A DNA stretch of 64,000 nt from an uncultured Pelagibacteraceae bacterium. GTDB taxonomy: Bacteria > Pseudomonadota > Alphaproteobacteria > Pelagibacterales > Pelagibacteraceae. Below are positions 1-9,604 of this stretch, piece after piece. Below the pieces are notes generated by a model that ran no database searches, was not told the DNA's origin, and saw only the letters and a program-made list of their open reading frames with translations. Position 1 is the stretch's first letter. The number at the start of each line of letters is the position of its first letter. The stretch covers positions 1 through 64,000 of the forward strand of contig CACFTO010000006.1 of assembly GCA_902569245.1 (NCBI GenBank), read 5' to 3'. A program made the position numbers and the translations under genes.

Positions 1-621
1 AAAAATAATATCATTTCTTTAAAATCTCCAGAAAATAATAATGATATAAAAATTGATACAACAATTGAGTTATCACCTTTTTATCTCAATTCAAATGTTA
101 CTTTGAATAGGCAAAATATTAATTTTTTGGTAGATGAATTAATGTTTTCTATATTAAACTTGCAACCTGATTTATTAGGCAATGTAAATGGAGAAATCAA
201 ATTCCTTTTAAATGATGTAGAGCACGAACTGATTAGAAATGGTAACATAAGTTTAAATATAAGCCAAAAAACTATTAATTTAAGTGAAGTTTTATTCAAT
301 ATCGATGAAATAGGCCAAATTGAAAGTGAAATAAAATATAAAGAAGAAAGCGGTGATATAATATTTCACTCTACAAATTCTTTAATAATTAATAATAAAA
401 AAAAGTTTGCTAAAAAATTTCAAGTAAAATCAGACAAAGTTAAAGATATAAATGTGATCCACTTTAAGGTTGAGAAAAATATTACTACCGGATTAATATC
501 AATATTTGATATAAAAATTAATCAATCAATGTATAAGGGCAAATTCAATGGTGGCTCTAGATATAATATAAGAAATTCCCAAGAGCTTAAATCACTAGTT
601 AAAAAAATTATTAATAGTTAG
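1..621 (+). CDS. C-terminal part of a probable AsmA/TamB-like envelope protein (5' end outside window)
   Basis: The frame is open from the first base of the window, so this is the 3' part (206 codons) of a longer gene; a TTG at 103 is not the true start. The protein is rich in alternating polar/hydrophobic beta-strand stretches with repeated Asn, Lys and Ile, and has no membrane segment in the visible part. This texture resembles the C-terminal region of AsmA/YhdP-like proteins that span the periplasm, but no diagnostic motif is visible, so the family name is an inference. Its TAG stop overlaps the stop of convergent fumC by four bases. Confidence 0.5.
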   Translation, partial: KNNIISLKSPENNNDIKIDTTIELSPFYLNSNVTLNRQNINFLVDELMFSILNLQPDLLGNVNGEIKFLLNDVEHELIRNGNISLNISQKTINLSEVLFNIDEIGQIESEIKYKEESGDIIFHSTNSLIINNKKKFAKKFQVKSDKVKDINVIHFKVEKNITTGLISIFDIKINQSMYKGKFNGGSRYNIRNSQELKSLVKKIINS

Positions 622-2006
622 TCTGGTTTAATCATTTTATTGGGATCAACAATTTTATTATATTCCTTTTCATTAATAAGACCTGATCTCATTGCTTCAA
701 TTTTAAGAGTAGTTTTATTTTTCAATGCATTCTTTGCAATTTTTGCAGCATTATCATAACCAATCTTTGGAGATAAGGCAGTCACCAACATTAAAGAGTT
801 ATCTACTAAATATTTTATTCTATTTTTGTCAGCTTTTAGTCCAGAGATACAATATTTTGCAAAACTTTTTGTACTATCTGAGAGAATTTGAATTGATTGA
901 AGTACATTATGAATTATTAAAGGCTTGAACACATTAAGCTCAAAATGACCATGAGAACCAGCCATTGTAATCCCGTTGTGGTTACCAATTACTTTCACAC
1001 ATACCATTGTTACAGCCTCACATTGAGTTGGATTTACTTTACCAGGCATAATTGATGATCCAGGTTCATTCTCTGGCAATATCAACTCTCCATATCCTGC
1101 CCTAGGTCCTGAACCTAAAAATCTAATATCATTTGCTATTTTCATCAAACATACTGCAGTTGTATTTAATGTACCTGAATAATTTACTATTGCATCATGA
1201 GCAGCAAGTGCAGCAAACTTATTTTTAGCTGGCTTAAAAGGTAACTTGGTGATTTTTTTTATTTCATTTACTATTTTCTTATCAAAATTTTTTTTGGTAT
1301 TTATACCAGTTCCAACTGCGGTCCCACCTTGTGCTAAATAATAAATTTCATTCAGTGAAACTTTTATTCTTTTAATACATTCTTCTAGTTGAGATTGGTA
1401 GCCAGAAAATTCTTGACCCAATGATAAAGGTGTAGCATCCTGAAGGTGTGTTCTACCTATTTTGACTATTTTATTAAATTCACTTACCTTTTTTTTTAAT
1501 TCTTTATTTAATAATATTAAGCTTGGTAATAGTTTTTCTCTAGTTTCCATTGCTATTGCAATATGCATTGCTGTGGGAAATACATCATTCGTTGACTGTG
1601 ATTTATTAACGTGATCATTTGGATGAACGGGTTTTTTTGTACCCTTTTTTCCTTTAAGTATCTCAATTGCTCTATTTGAGATAACTTCATTCACATTCAT
1701 ATTTGTTTGTGTGCCAGAACCAGTTTGCCAAACTTTAAGAGGGAAATGATTATCTAATTTTCCCGCAATAACTTCATTAGAAGCTCGAACAATTGATTTA
1801 TAAATTTTTGAATTAATATCTTTGCTTTTATAATTTGTAATAGCAGCTGCTTTTTTTATAATAGCTATGGATTTTATTAACTTTGGTCTGACTAATACAT
1901 CTCCAATATCAAAGTATTTTTTTGATCTTTGTGTGGATGCGCCCCAATACTTATCCACAGGTACATTTATAGAACCAATGCTATCATATTCTTTTCTGAA
2001 TTTCAT
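618..2006 (-). CDS. fumC: Class II fumarate hydratase (fumarase C)
   Basis: Interconverts fumarate and L-malate in the TCA cycle, in the cytoplasm, as an iron-free homotetramer. The 462-residue length is normal for the family. Visible signatures are TGSGTQTN at about residues 95-102, [10 protein letters not shown] at 184-193 with the catalytic histidine, and the aspartase/fumarase superfamily signature [11 protein letters not shown] at 316-326 on the flexible active-site loop. These separate it from argininosuccinate lyase or aspartase by overall fit, although aspartase shares the last motif. The gene runs convergently into the AsmA-like gene (4-base stop overlap) and divergently from the MazG-like gene, with a 67-base AT-rich promoter gap between them. 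Confidence 0.95.
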   Translation of the reverse strand: MKFRKEYDSIGSINVPVDKYWGASTQRSKKYFDIGDVLVRPKLIKSIAIIKKAAAITNYKSKDINSKIYKSIVRASNEVIAGKLDNHFPLKVWQTGSGTQTNMNVNEVISNRAIEILKGKKGTKKPVHPNDHVNKSQSTNDVFPTAMHIAIAMETREKLLPSLILLNKELKKKVSEFNKIVKIGRTHLQDATPLSLGQEFSGYQSQLEECIKRIKVSLNEIYYLAQGGTAVGTGINTKKNFDKKIVNEIKKITKLPFKPAKNKFAALAAHDAIVNYSGTLNTTAVCLMKIANDIRFLGSGPRAGYGELILPENEPGSSIMPGKVNPTQCEAVTMVCVKVIGNHNGITMAGSHGHFELNVFKPLIIHNVLQSIQILSDSTKSFAKYCISGLKADKNRIKYLVDNSLMLVTALSPKIGYDNAAKIAKNALKNKTTLKIEAMRSGLINEKEYNKIVDPNKMIKPD

Positions 2007-2073
2007 ATTTTAGTTTAGAGAGTATATTTATACACTTATACATTAAATAATAATAAATTCATATAGGAGTAAA

Positions 2074-2445
2074 ATGACAAATTTTGAAAAAGTTGGCGTG
2101 TTTATGAAAACTTTTAATCAAGATGTAAAAGATTCATCAAGTTTAAGCACAGATAAAATAAATTCGTTAAGAATTTCATTGATTAATGAAGAGTTAGAGG
2201 AACTTAAACAGGCAATATCAGAAAAAAATTTGACTGAAGTTGCAGATGCATTAACAGATATTTTGTATGTTACTTATGGCGCAGGTCATGCTTTTGGTAT
2301 TAATTTAGATAAATGTTTTGAAGAAGTTCAAAAATCTAATATGAGTAAATTGGGAAAAGATGGAAAACCAATATATAATGAATTTGGAAAAGTTATGAAA
2401 GGACCAGACTATTTCAAACCAGATTTATCAAAATTTATTAAATAA
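2074..2445 (+). CDS. MazG-like / phosphoribosyl-ATP pyrophosphohydrolase-like nucleotide pyrophosphohydrolase
   Basis: A 123-residue all-alpha protein. The stretch NEELEELKQAI followed about 15 residues later by EVADALTDILYVTYG gives the ExxE...ExxD metal-binding pattern of the MazG/PRA-PH superfamily, and the C-terminal KLGKDGKPI and KGPDYFKPDL match the small alphaproteobacterial members. Such enzymes hydrolyse nucleoside triphosphates or related pyrophosphates using Mg2+; the actual substrate cannot be read from sequence, and house-cleaning of damaged nucleotides is plausible. A clear AGGAG lies just upstream of the ATG. The gene is separated by one base from the end of convergent ygfZ. 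Confidence 0.8.
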   Translation: MTNFEKVGVFMKTFNQDVKDSSSLSTDKINSLRISLINEELEELKQAISEKNLTEVADALTDILYVTYGAGHAFGINLDKCFEEVQKSNMSKLGKDGKPIYNEFGKVMKGPDYFKPDLSKFIK

Positions 2446-2446
2446 T

Positions 2447-3328
2447 TTATATCCAATTAGGTCTTAAGACTTTTATTTTTGCATCACCACACTTTAGATC
2501 TTTATCAAAATTAAAGCTTTTATCTTCTAGTTTTAGTAAAGCAAATGGATTTTTATTATTGATCAATAACTTTCCTAAGTTTTTATTTTCGGAAGTAATT
2601 TCGTCACTATTGATCTTTCCATCTAAAACTTTAATTGCAAATAGTCTTTTATTAAGTTTATCTTTAAGTTTTATTCTAGCTGTATTTTCTTGCCCTACAT
2701 AACATCCCTTTCTAAAGTCAATTCCATTTAGTTCTTCAAAATTACATTCAATTCCAAATATTTTATCTTGCAGATTATTTGTATCAATTTGAGCAATTCC
2801 TAATTCATGACTGTAATTATAATATTCATTTACATCAGAAACTTTTAATCCCAATTTTTTTATAGAAAGATACAATTTTTCTAAATTAATTACTAATCTA
2901 GCTCCTAATTTATCAGACCTTGGATCTAAAAGAATAGGATCTTCTCTAAATTTTATAGTAAAACCCATCTCATCTTTAGAATTTTCCAATTCTAGAAATT
3001 TTTCCTTTGTTAAATTTGCAACAACAAACTCATTACTTAGATTTAAAATTTCTACTTTAGATCTAAGCTTGTATAAATTTAACTGTTTATATAAATTCTC
3101 AATAATTTTCTTTTCACAATCCAAAAAATACCCTGATTTATGTTTAATAATTATAAAATCGTAAAGATATTTACCTTGTGGTGTTAATAGAGCTGAAAAA
3201 CAACTTCTATAATCTGTTACATTTTCAATGTTGTTTGTAATTATATTTTGTAAAAATTCTTTAACATCATCCCCATTAATATAAAGAAGACCCCTATCCT
3301 CTAGGATGTAAATATTATTTCTATTCAT
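2447..3328 (-). CDS. ygfZ: YgfZ/GcvT-fold folate-binding protein (Fe-S cluster assembly factor)
   Basis: YgfZ (COG0354, IBA57 family) is a folate-dependent helper for synthesis or repair of some iron-sulfur proteins, including the tRNA-modifying enzyme MiaB. The family signature KGCYVGQE is present at residues 207-214 with the conserved cysteine at 209. At 293 residues it has the length of the short bacterial members and lacks the extra domains of true glycine-cleavage T protein, which also lacks this signature. The gene is divergent from pyrC with a 42-base gap. Its presence fits an organism with many Fe-S enzymes; nothing in the sequence shows specific regulation. Confidence 0.9.
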   Translation of the reverse strand: MNRNNIYILEDRGLLYINGDDVKEFLQNIITNNIENVTDYRSCFSALLTPQGKYLYDFIIIKHKSGYFLDCEKKIIENLYKQLNLYKLRSKVEILNLSNEFVVANLTKEKFLELENSKDEMGFTIKFREDPILLDPRSDKLGARLVINLEKLYLSIKKLGLKVSDVNEYYNYSHELGIAQIDTNNLQDKIFGIECNFEELNGIDFRKGCYVGQENTARIKLKDKLNKRLFAIKVLDGKINSDEITSENKNLGKLLINNKNPFALLKLEDKSFNFDKDLKCGDAKIKVLRPNWI

Positions 3329-3370
3329 ATTGTAATATTATAACGAATGATATAAGTAGTTTTTTTACAA

Positions 3371-4681
3371 ATGTTAGACCTAATAATCAAAAATGGGAAG
3401 TGTTATATTGATAAAGATCTCAAAGATGTTGATATAGGCATTCAAAACAGTAAAATTGTAAAAATTGGTAAGTTAGATGAAGATTCAAGTCAATCAATAG
3501 ATGCAACTGGACTTACTGTTCTTCCTGGCTGTATTGACACTCAGACACATTTTAGAGAACCAGGTTCAACAGACACTGAGGATTTAGCTTCTGGAAGTAG
3601 AGCAGCAATTGTTGGAGGTATAACCTCAGTATTTGAAATGCCCAATACTAATCCCGCAACTACAAACAAAGCAGAATTTCAAAGAAAAATAAATTTAGCA
3701 AAAAATAGAATGTATTGTAATCATGCATTTTATTTTGGAGCAACTCCCACCAATCAAAGTGAATTAGCTGATCTTAAAGGTTTAGACGGATGTTGTGGAG
3801 TAAAACTGTTTGCAGGCTCTTCCACGGGAACTTTACTAGTCCATAAAGAAGAAGATATAGAAAAAGTATTTGAAAGCACATCTAAAATTGTTGCAGTTCA
3901 TTCAGAAGATGAAGATATTTTAAATCTTAGAAAAAAATTAAGAGAAAAAGGTAATGTTCATTCTCATCCTATATGGAGAGATGAAGAGTGTGCAATTTCC
4001 TCTACTAGAAAAATTGTTAAAATTGCAAAAAGATTAGGTAAAAAAGCTCATATTTTGCATATTACTACAAAACAGGAGATTGATTTTTTATCTCAGAATA
4101 AGGGAGACATAACTTTTGAAATAACCCCACAGCATTTAACAATGTTTGCTCCAGATTGTTACGATAAACTTGGAACTTATGCTCAGATGAATCCACCTAT
4201 TAGAGAAAAAAGTCATTACGACAGGCTGTGGTATGCAGTAAGAAATAATTATAATGATACTATCGGTTCAGATCACGCTCCTCATCTAAGGGTAAATAAA
4301 GATAAAGAATATCCAGATACTCCTTCAGGAATGCCAGGAGTTCAAACCTTATTACCTGTAATGCTTAACCATGTAAATGATGGAAAACTAACTTTAGTTC
4401 AGCTTATGAATCTTGTTTGTGAAAATCCGGCAAAAATATTTGGTATTATAGGAAAGGGTTATATTAAGGAAGATTATGATGCAGACTTTACAATTGTGAA
4501 TATGAATAAAATTATCGAAATCAAAAATGATAAAATAGAGAGTAAGTGTGGATGGTCACCCTTTGATGGACATAGGTTTAAGGGAACTCCAGTTTATACA
4601 ATCATAAATGGAGAGATTAAAATGAAAGATGGAGAAATCCTTGGAGAAGCATCAGGTAAGCCCATCAAGTTTGTTAATTAA
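3371..4681 (+). CDS. pyrC: Dihydroorotase (alphaproteobacterial type)
   Basis: Cyclises carbamoyl-aspartate to dihydroorotate in de novo pyrimidine synthesis. The 436-residue amidohydrolase shows the carbamylated-lysine motif GVKLFAGSS (Lys145), metal histidines in HSED (177) and HILHITT (230), and the catalytic aspartate in GSDHAPH (301). The first metal motif, normally DxHxHxR, reads DTQTHFREPG at 56-65, so the first histidine is a glutamine. From memory this substitution is typical of alphaproteobacterial enzymes of this group, so it is probably not a defect. Allantoinase is an alternative annotation, but no purine-degradation gene is nearby. It converges on prpE with a six-base gap. Confidence 0.88.
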   Translation: MLDLIIKNGKCYIDKDLKDVDIGIQNSKIVKIGKLDEDSSQSIDATGLTVLPGCIDTQTHFREPGSTDTEDLASGSRAAIVGGITSVFEMPNTNPATTNKAEFQRKINLAKNRMYCNHAFYFGATPTNQSELADLKGLDGCCGVKLFAGSSTGTLLVHKEEDIEKVFESTSKIVAVHSEDEDILNLRKKLREKGNVHSHPIWRDEECAISSTRKIVKIAKRLGKKAHILHITTKQEIDFLSQNKGDITFEITPQHLTMFAPDCYDKLGTYAQMNPPIREKSHYDRLWYAVRNNYNDTIGSDHAPHLRVNKDKEYPDTPSGMPGVQTLLPVMLNHVNDGKLTLVQLMNLVCENPAKIFGIIGKGYIKEDYDADFTIVNMNKIIEIKNDKIESKCGWSPFDGHRFKGTPVYTIINGEIKMKDGEILGEASGKPIKFVN

Positions 4682-4687
4682 TCTAAT

Positions 4688-6586
4688 TTATTTAATCAGA
4701 ATTTTATTTTCTATTAAACTTTGAGTAATCTCCTCTAAAATTGCTGGATCATCGATTGTTGCTGGCATTTTATAATCTTCCTTGTCGGCAATTTTACGAA
4801 TAGTTCCTCTCAATATTTTTCCTGATCTTGTTTTCGGTAATCTTTTTATAACTATTACAACTTTAAAAGCAGCAACTGGTCCAATTTTATCTCTTACCAT
4901 TTTAATACATTCCTTTGAGATAGTTTCATTGTCTTTTTCAACACCAGATTTTAAAACAACTAAACCAATAGGCAATTGTCCTTTTAATTTGTCCGCAATT
5001 CCAAGAACAGCACACTCGGCAACTGATTGATGTTCAGATAATACCTCTTCAATTGCACCTGTCGATAATCTGTGACCAGCAACATTTATAATGTCATCAG
5101 TTCGTGACATAATCCAAATATATCCATCTTCATCAATGTGTCCTGCATCATAAGTTTGATAGTAACCCTTATAATTACTCATATAATTTTCTTCATATCT
5201 TTTATCAGCATTCCAAAGCGTAGGAAAAGTACCTGGTGGTAATGGTAATTTTACAACTATATCACCCATCTCATTAGGTTCTGCGATTGAATGATCTGGT
5301 TTAATTATTTTTACATCATAACCTGGAACTGCTTTACATGCAGAACCATACTTAGTTTTTTGCATTTCTATCCCAGTACAATTTGAACTTATTGCCCAAC
5401 TAGTTTCAGTTTGCCACCAGTGGTCTATCACGGGAACATTTAAAAGATTTTCAGCCCATTTTATTGTATCTGGATCAGCTCTTTCTCCAGCGAGGAATAA
5501 AGATTTAAAAGAACTTAAATTATATTTAGAGAAAAACTTTCCATCTGGGTCTTCTTTTTTAATAGCTCTAAATGCTGTTGGAGCTGTGAATAAAGATTTA
5601 ATTTTATACTCTGAAATTATTCTCCAAAAAACCCCTGCATCAGGAGTTCCAACAGGTTTTCCTTCAAATAATACAGTAGTACATCCTTTGAATAATGGAG
5701 CATAAACAATATAAGAATGTCCTACTATCCAACCAATATCACTAGCAGACCACCACACATCATTTTCTTCGATATTATAAATATTTTTCATAGTCCATTT
5801 AAGAGCCACGATATGACCTCCTACATCTCTTACAATACCCTTTGGAATACCTGTAGTGCCTGAGGTATACAAAATATATGCGAACTCATTTGCTCCAATC
5901 TCAACACAATCTTTATTTTTGGCATCAACAATTGCTTCCTCCCAGCTGATTTCAAGCGGAGAGTTGAGTTTGACTTCATGATCTTTCCTTTGAAAAAAAA
6001 TAACTCTCTCAACTTTATGTTTTGCAAGTTTTAATGCTCCATCTACTAATGGTCTGTATTTAACGGTTCTTCCTGGCTCAAACCCACAAGAAGCAGTGAT
6101 TAAAATTTTTGCTTTACTGTCATCAATCCTGCTTGCCAATTCATTTGAAGCAAATCCACCAAAGACTACCGAGTGTATTGCACCAATTCTTCCACAAGCA
6201 AGCATTGCTATAACTGCCTCAGGTATCATTGGCATATAAATTATTACTCTGTCACCTTTTTTAATACCTTGATTATCAAGTGCTCCTGCAAATTTTGATA
6301 TTTTTTGTCTTAATTCATTGTATGTATACTTTGTTTTACTATTAGTTATAGGGCTATCATAAATTAAAGCAGTCTTCTCACCGTTGCCTTTATCAATATG
6401 AACATCAATAGCGTTGTAACACGTGTTTGTAACACCATCTTCAAACCATTTATAAAATGGAGGATTAGATTTGTTTAAAATCTTAGTAGGTTTTTTAAAC
6501 CAGAAGACATCATCAGATACATTTTTCCAAAATTCCTCAGGATTTTGAATAGATTCTTGATAAATTTTGTTAAAATAATTTGTCAT
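4688..6586 (-). CDS. prpE: Propionyl-CoA synthetase (acyl-CoA synthetase, ANL superfamily)
   Basis: Activates propionate (and probably acetate) to the CoA thioester through an acyl-adenylate. The 632-residue protein has the AMP-binding signature YTSGTTGIPKG near residue 240 followed by IVRDVGGH, a stretch typical of PrpE rather than Acs. It also has the WWQTE motif, the hinge region around TDDIINVAGHR, and KTRSGKILRG near the C-terminus with the catalytic lysine at about 590. The length is close to characterised PrpE proteins. The gene is transcribed away from proteorhodopsin, and the roughly 200-base space between them must carry divergent promoters. Acetyl-CoA synthetase activity cannot be excluded. 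Confidence 0.88.
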   Translation of the reverse strand: MTNYFNKIYQESIQNPEEFWKNVSDDVFWFKKPTKILNKSNPPFYKWFEDGVTNTCYNAIDVHIDKGNGEKTALIYDSPITNSKTKYTYNELRQKISKFAGALDNQGIKKGDRVIIYMPMIPEAVIAMLACGRIGAIHSVVFGGFASNELASRIDDSKAKILITASCGFEPGRTVKYRPLVDGALKLAKHKVERVIFFQRKDHEVKLNSPLEISWEEAIVDAKNKDCVEIGANEFAYILYTSGTTGIPKGIVRDVGGHIVALKWTMKNIYNIEENDVWWSASDIGWIVGHSYIVYAPLFKGCTTVLFEGKPVGTPDAGVFWRIISEYKIKSLFTAPTAFRAIKKEDPDGKFFSKYNLSSFKSLFLAGERADPDTIKWAENLLNVPVIDHWWQTETSWAISSNCTGIEMQKTKYGSACKAVPGYDVKIIKPDHSIAEPNEMGDIVVKLPLPPGTFPTLWNADKRYEENYMSNYKGYYQTYDAGHIDEDGYIWIMSRTDDIINVAGHRLSTGAIEEVLSEHQSVAECAVLGIADKLKGQLPIGLVVLKSGVEKDNETISKECIKMVRDKIGPVAAFKVVIVIKRLPKTRSGKILRGTIRKIADKEDYKMPATIDDPAILEEITQSLIENKILIK

Positions 6587-6733
6587 AGTGATTTGTTTTT
6601 TGACTCACTTTTTTAAAGATTTTATGTAATAGGTTGTATTTAATTTTACAAAGTAAGTAAAATCAATACTTTTTAGAGGTCAAAAACTCTTCAATAAAGT
6701 AAATTTTTTTGCTATCTAACCCCTAACTTTAGG

Positions 6734-6795
6734 CTAATCATTAGATTAGTCTGTAGTTTAAATTTAAACTAATAAAAAAACTAACTATGAGGGAG
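6734..6795 (+). promoter_or_regulatory. Proteorhodopsin leader: two inverted repeats and the ribosome-binding site
   Basis: Upstream of the rhodopsin start are CTAATC-ATTA-GATTAG (6734-6749) and the perfect 16-base palindrome AGTTTAAATTTAAACT (6755-6770). The Shine-Dalgarno GAGGGAG (6789-6795) sits six bases before the ATG at 6802. The palindrome could be a protein-binding site or a weak RNA hairpin; no T-run follows, so it is not a terminator. A possible promoter (TTGACT at 6600-6605 with a TATGTA-like -10 about 17 bases downstream) would give a leader of roughly 170 bases, but that call is weak. Confidence 0.45.
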
Positions 6796-6801
6796 TTTTT
6801 T

Positions 6802-7566
6802 ATGAAGACAATGAAAATGTTAGCATTAGCGGCAGTGCTTTTCGGAGCAACTACAGCAGCTAACGCAGCAACAGCCTTTTTAGCTACAGACGATTTCGTA
6901 GGTATTTCGTTTTGGTTAATATCAATGGGTATGTTAGCAGCTACAGCGTTTTTCTTTATGGAACAGGCTAACGTCAGTTCACAATGGAGAAAATCAGTAA
7001 ACGTAGCTGGATTAGTAACAGGTATAGCATTTATTCACTATATGTATATGAGAGCGGTTTGGATCGAAACAGGTGATACTCCAACTGTTTACAGATACAT
7101 TGACTGGTTAATTACTGTACCACTACAGCTAGTAGAATTTTACTTAATTCTTTCAGCAGTACGAAAAGTTGACACTAATATATTCTGGAGAATCTTAATC
7201 GGTTCACTAGTTATGTTAATAGGTGGATATCTTGGAGAAGCTGGATTCATTAACGCTACACTAGGTTTCATAATCGGTATGGCTGGATGGATTTACATTC
7301 TTTATGAAATCTTTTCAGGAGAAGCAGGAAAAGTTGCTGCTAAATCTGGAAATAAATCTTTAGTAACTGCATTTGGAGCTTTAAGAATGATTGTTACTGT
7401 AGGTTGGGCTATTTACCCATTAGGTTACATTTTTGGTTACCTAACAGGTGGAATAGATGGTAACGCGTTAAACGTTATCTATAACTTAGCAGACTTTGTT
7501 AATAAAATCGCATTTGGTTTAATTATCTGGTCTTGTGCAGTATCTAACTCTACAAGAAGAGCGTAG
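6802..7566 (+). CDS. Proteorhodopsin, blue-absorbing light-driven proton pump
   Basis: Seven-helix retinal protein that pumps protons out of the cell in light, feeding the proton-motive force. The ATG at 6802 is preferred over the in-frame ATG at 6787 because a good Shine-Dalgarno (GAGGGAG) ends six bases before it, and the product (254 residues) then starts with a clean signal peptide ending near NAA at 21-23. Pump residues are all present: proton acceptor Asp101 with Thr105 and donor Glu112 in RYIDWLITVPLQLVEF, His79, and the Schiff-base Lys235 in ADFVNKIAFG. The residue equivalent to position 105 of the reference protein is Gln109, the known blue-tuning choice. Its own terminator follows, so it is probably monocistronic. 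Retinal synthesis genes are not in this window. Confidence 0.97.
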   Translation: MKTMKMLALAAVLFGATTAANAATAFLATDDFVGISFWLISMGMLAATAFFFMEQANVSSQWRKSVNVAGLVTGIAFIHYMYMRAVWIETGDTPTVYRYIDWLITVPLQLVEFYLILSAVRKVDTNIFWRILIGSLVMLIGGYLGEAGFINATLGFIIGMAGWIYILYEIFSGEAGKVAAKSGNKSLVTAFGALRMIVTVGWAIYPLGYIFGYLTGGIDGNALNVIYNLADFVNKIAFGLIIWSCAVSNSTRRA

Positions 7567-7587
7567 TAACAATTAGTTACGAAATAT

Positions 7588-7963
<376 letters not shown>

Positions 7964-7964
<1 letters not shown>

Positions 7965-8978
7965 TGATTAAAACTGATGTTGTTGTAGTTGGTGCAGGTC
8001 CAACAGGATTATTTTGTGCACATCAACTTGGTATTATTGGATTGAAATGTGAAATAGTTGATAACCTAGATAAAATTGGTGGTCAATGTATTGAACTTTA
8101 TCCAGATAAACCAATTTATGATATTCCTGCAATCCCAGAGTGTACTGGAGAAGAACTTACAAACAATCTAATAGAACAAATTAAACCGTTTAAGTTTAAT
8201 TTTCATCTAAATGACAGAGTTCAAAAACTTACAAAAGAAAATGAAAACTGGATTGTTAAAACAACTAGTGGAAAAAAATTCCAAACACCAAATGTTGTAA
8301 TTGCTGGAGGTGTTGGATCATTTGAACCAAGAAAGTTTCCGACAAAAAAGTGCAGAAAAGTTTGATGGAACTTCAGTTTTATACTCAATAAAAGATAAAA
8401 GTATTTTTAAAGACAAGTCAGTTGCTATATTTGGTGGTGGAGATAGTGCACTAGACTGGGCAATTGAACTATCTAATACTTCTAAAGTTTCACTTATCCA
8501 TAGAAGAGATGAATTTAGAGGCGCACCTGCGAGTGTTCAAAAAATAAAAGAATTAAGTGAAAAAAATATAATTAGTTTGTTTACTAAATACTCAATTAAA
8601 GATGTCAAAGGAAATGGATCTTTAGAAGAAGTAGAAATTAAAAGTGAAGAAGGGGAGAGCAAAATATTAAAAGCAGATTATGCTTTGGGTTTCTTTGGTT
8701 TGATAATGCAACTTGGACCAATAGCAGAATGGGGACTTAATTTAGATAAAAAAGCAATCCCTGTTAATACTGAAAACTTTGAAACTAATAAGAAAGGTAT
8801 ATTTGCTATTGGTGATATATGTACTTACCCAGGAAAACTTAAATTAATCCTATCAGGTTTCCATGAAGGAGCTTTAGCTGCCAGAGGTTGCTTTAAGTAC
8901 GCAAGACCTAACGAAAAATATAGATTTGAATTTACAACAGCCTCAAACACTATCAAAGATAGATTGGGTGTAAAGTAG
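7964..8978 (+). pseudogene. Ferredoxin-NADP+ reductase (thioredoxin-reductase-like), interrupted by a one-base frameshift
   Basis: Flavoenzyme of the TrxR-like FNR family that passes electrons between NADPH and the adjacent ferredoxin. The N-terminal half (from 7964) has the FAD motif VVVGAGPTG and GGQCIELYP. The C-terminal half has the NADP motif FGGGDSALDWA, HRRDEFRGAP and the terminal FAD motif AIGDICTYPGK. The TrxR CxxC pair is absent, as expected for FNR. The first frame stops at 8365, and the second continues the same protein from about 8350. Removing one A from the six-A run at 8344-8349 restores a continuous protein of 337 residues, the usual family length. Both halves look fully conserved, so this is a recent mutation or, more likely, a homopolymer sequencing or assembly error. 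Confidence 0.88.
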
Positions 8979-9604
8979 TGATAGAGCTATTTACTGCTGA
9001 TACGCCAAATGGTTGGAAAATTAGTATTATGCTCGAGGAGATAAATCTTGAGTATAAAATAACAAAAGTTAACCTGAATGAAGGTGAACAACATAAACCA
9101 GAATTTAAAAAAATTAGCCCTTTTAATAAAATTCCAGTAATTATAGATCACGAAAATAATAAGTCAGTCTTCGAGTCAGGTGCGATTTTGATGTATTTGG
9201 GTGAAAAAAGTAAAATGTTTTATCCTGACGAGAACAGACTTGAGATAAATCAATGGTTAATGGCACAAATGGGTTTGATTGGTCCAATGATAGGACAACA
9301 TCATCAGTTTCATTATTACCATCAAGGCAAAAGTGAGTGGGGAGAAGAAAGATATTTCAAGATTACGAGAAAACTTTACGAAGATTTAGAAGCAAGGCTT
9401 TCTGCGAGTGATTATTTAGCAGGTAAAGATTATTCAATTGCAGATATCGCAACATGGTCGTGGATTGCAAGACATAAAAGACATGACATAGGATTAGAAA
9501 ACTTCAAAGGTTTATCAAGGTGGTATGTTGATATAGCTAAACGTCCCGCTGTGATTAAAGGATTTAAAGTATTAAATAAAGATTCTGAAATAGATTACCC
9601 TTAA
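8978..9604 (+). CDS. Glutathione S-transferase family protein (YfcG/Ure2-like)
   Basis: A 208-residue protein with an N-terminal thioredoxin-like GST domain (IPVIIDHENN, then ESGAILMYLGE, the glutathione gamma-glutamyl-binding ESxAI pattern at about residues 67-77) and an all-helical C-terminal domain with the N-capping motif YSIADIATW. The fit is best to the Nu-class disulfide-bond reductases (YfcG/YghU). The start is a GTG that overlaps the reductase stop (TAGTG), so it is translationally coupled and probably acts in the same thiol/redox pathway. The stop overlaps that of convergent dksA by four bases. Confidence 0.9.
   Translation: MIELFTADTPNGWKISIMLEEINLEYKITKVNLNEGEQHKPEFKKISPFNKIPVIIDHENNKSVFESGAILMYLGEKSKMFYPDENRLEINQWLMAQMGLIGPMIGQHHQFHYYHQGKSEWGEERYFKITRKLYEDLEARLSASDYLAGKDYSIADIATWSWIARHKRHDIGLENFKGLSRWYVDIAKRPAVIKGFKVLNKDSEIDYP

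Noticed and set aside
3536..3568. Inactive dihydroorotase because the first metal histidine is glutamine.
   Set aside because: All other ligands are present and, from memory, alphaproteobacterial relatives share the DTQxHFREPG form.
6587..6786. Riboswitch upstream of proteorhodopsin.
   Set aside because: The inverted repeats do not match the glycine, SAM-II, SAM-V or preQ1 riboswitch patterns I know from this group, and no terminator-antiterminator pair is seen.
8301..8978. A separate gene starting with TTG at 8301 downstream of the short reductase frame.
   Set aside because: Its first 15 or so residues are an out-of-frame reading of the N-terminal half; protein similarity begins only after the six-A run, so it is the second half of the same gene.
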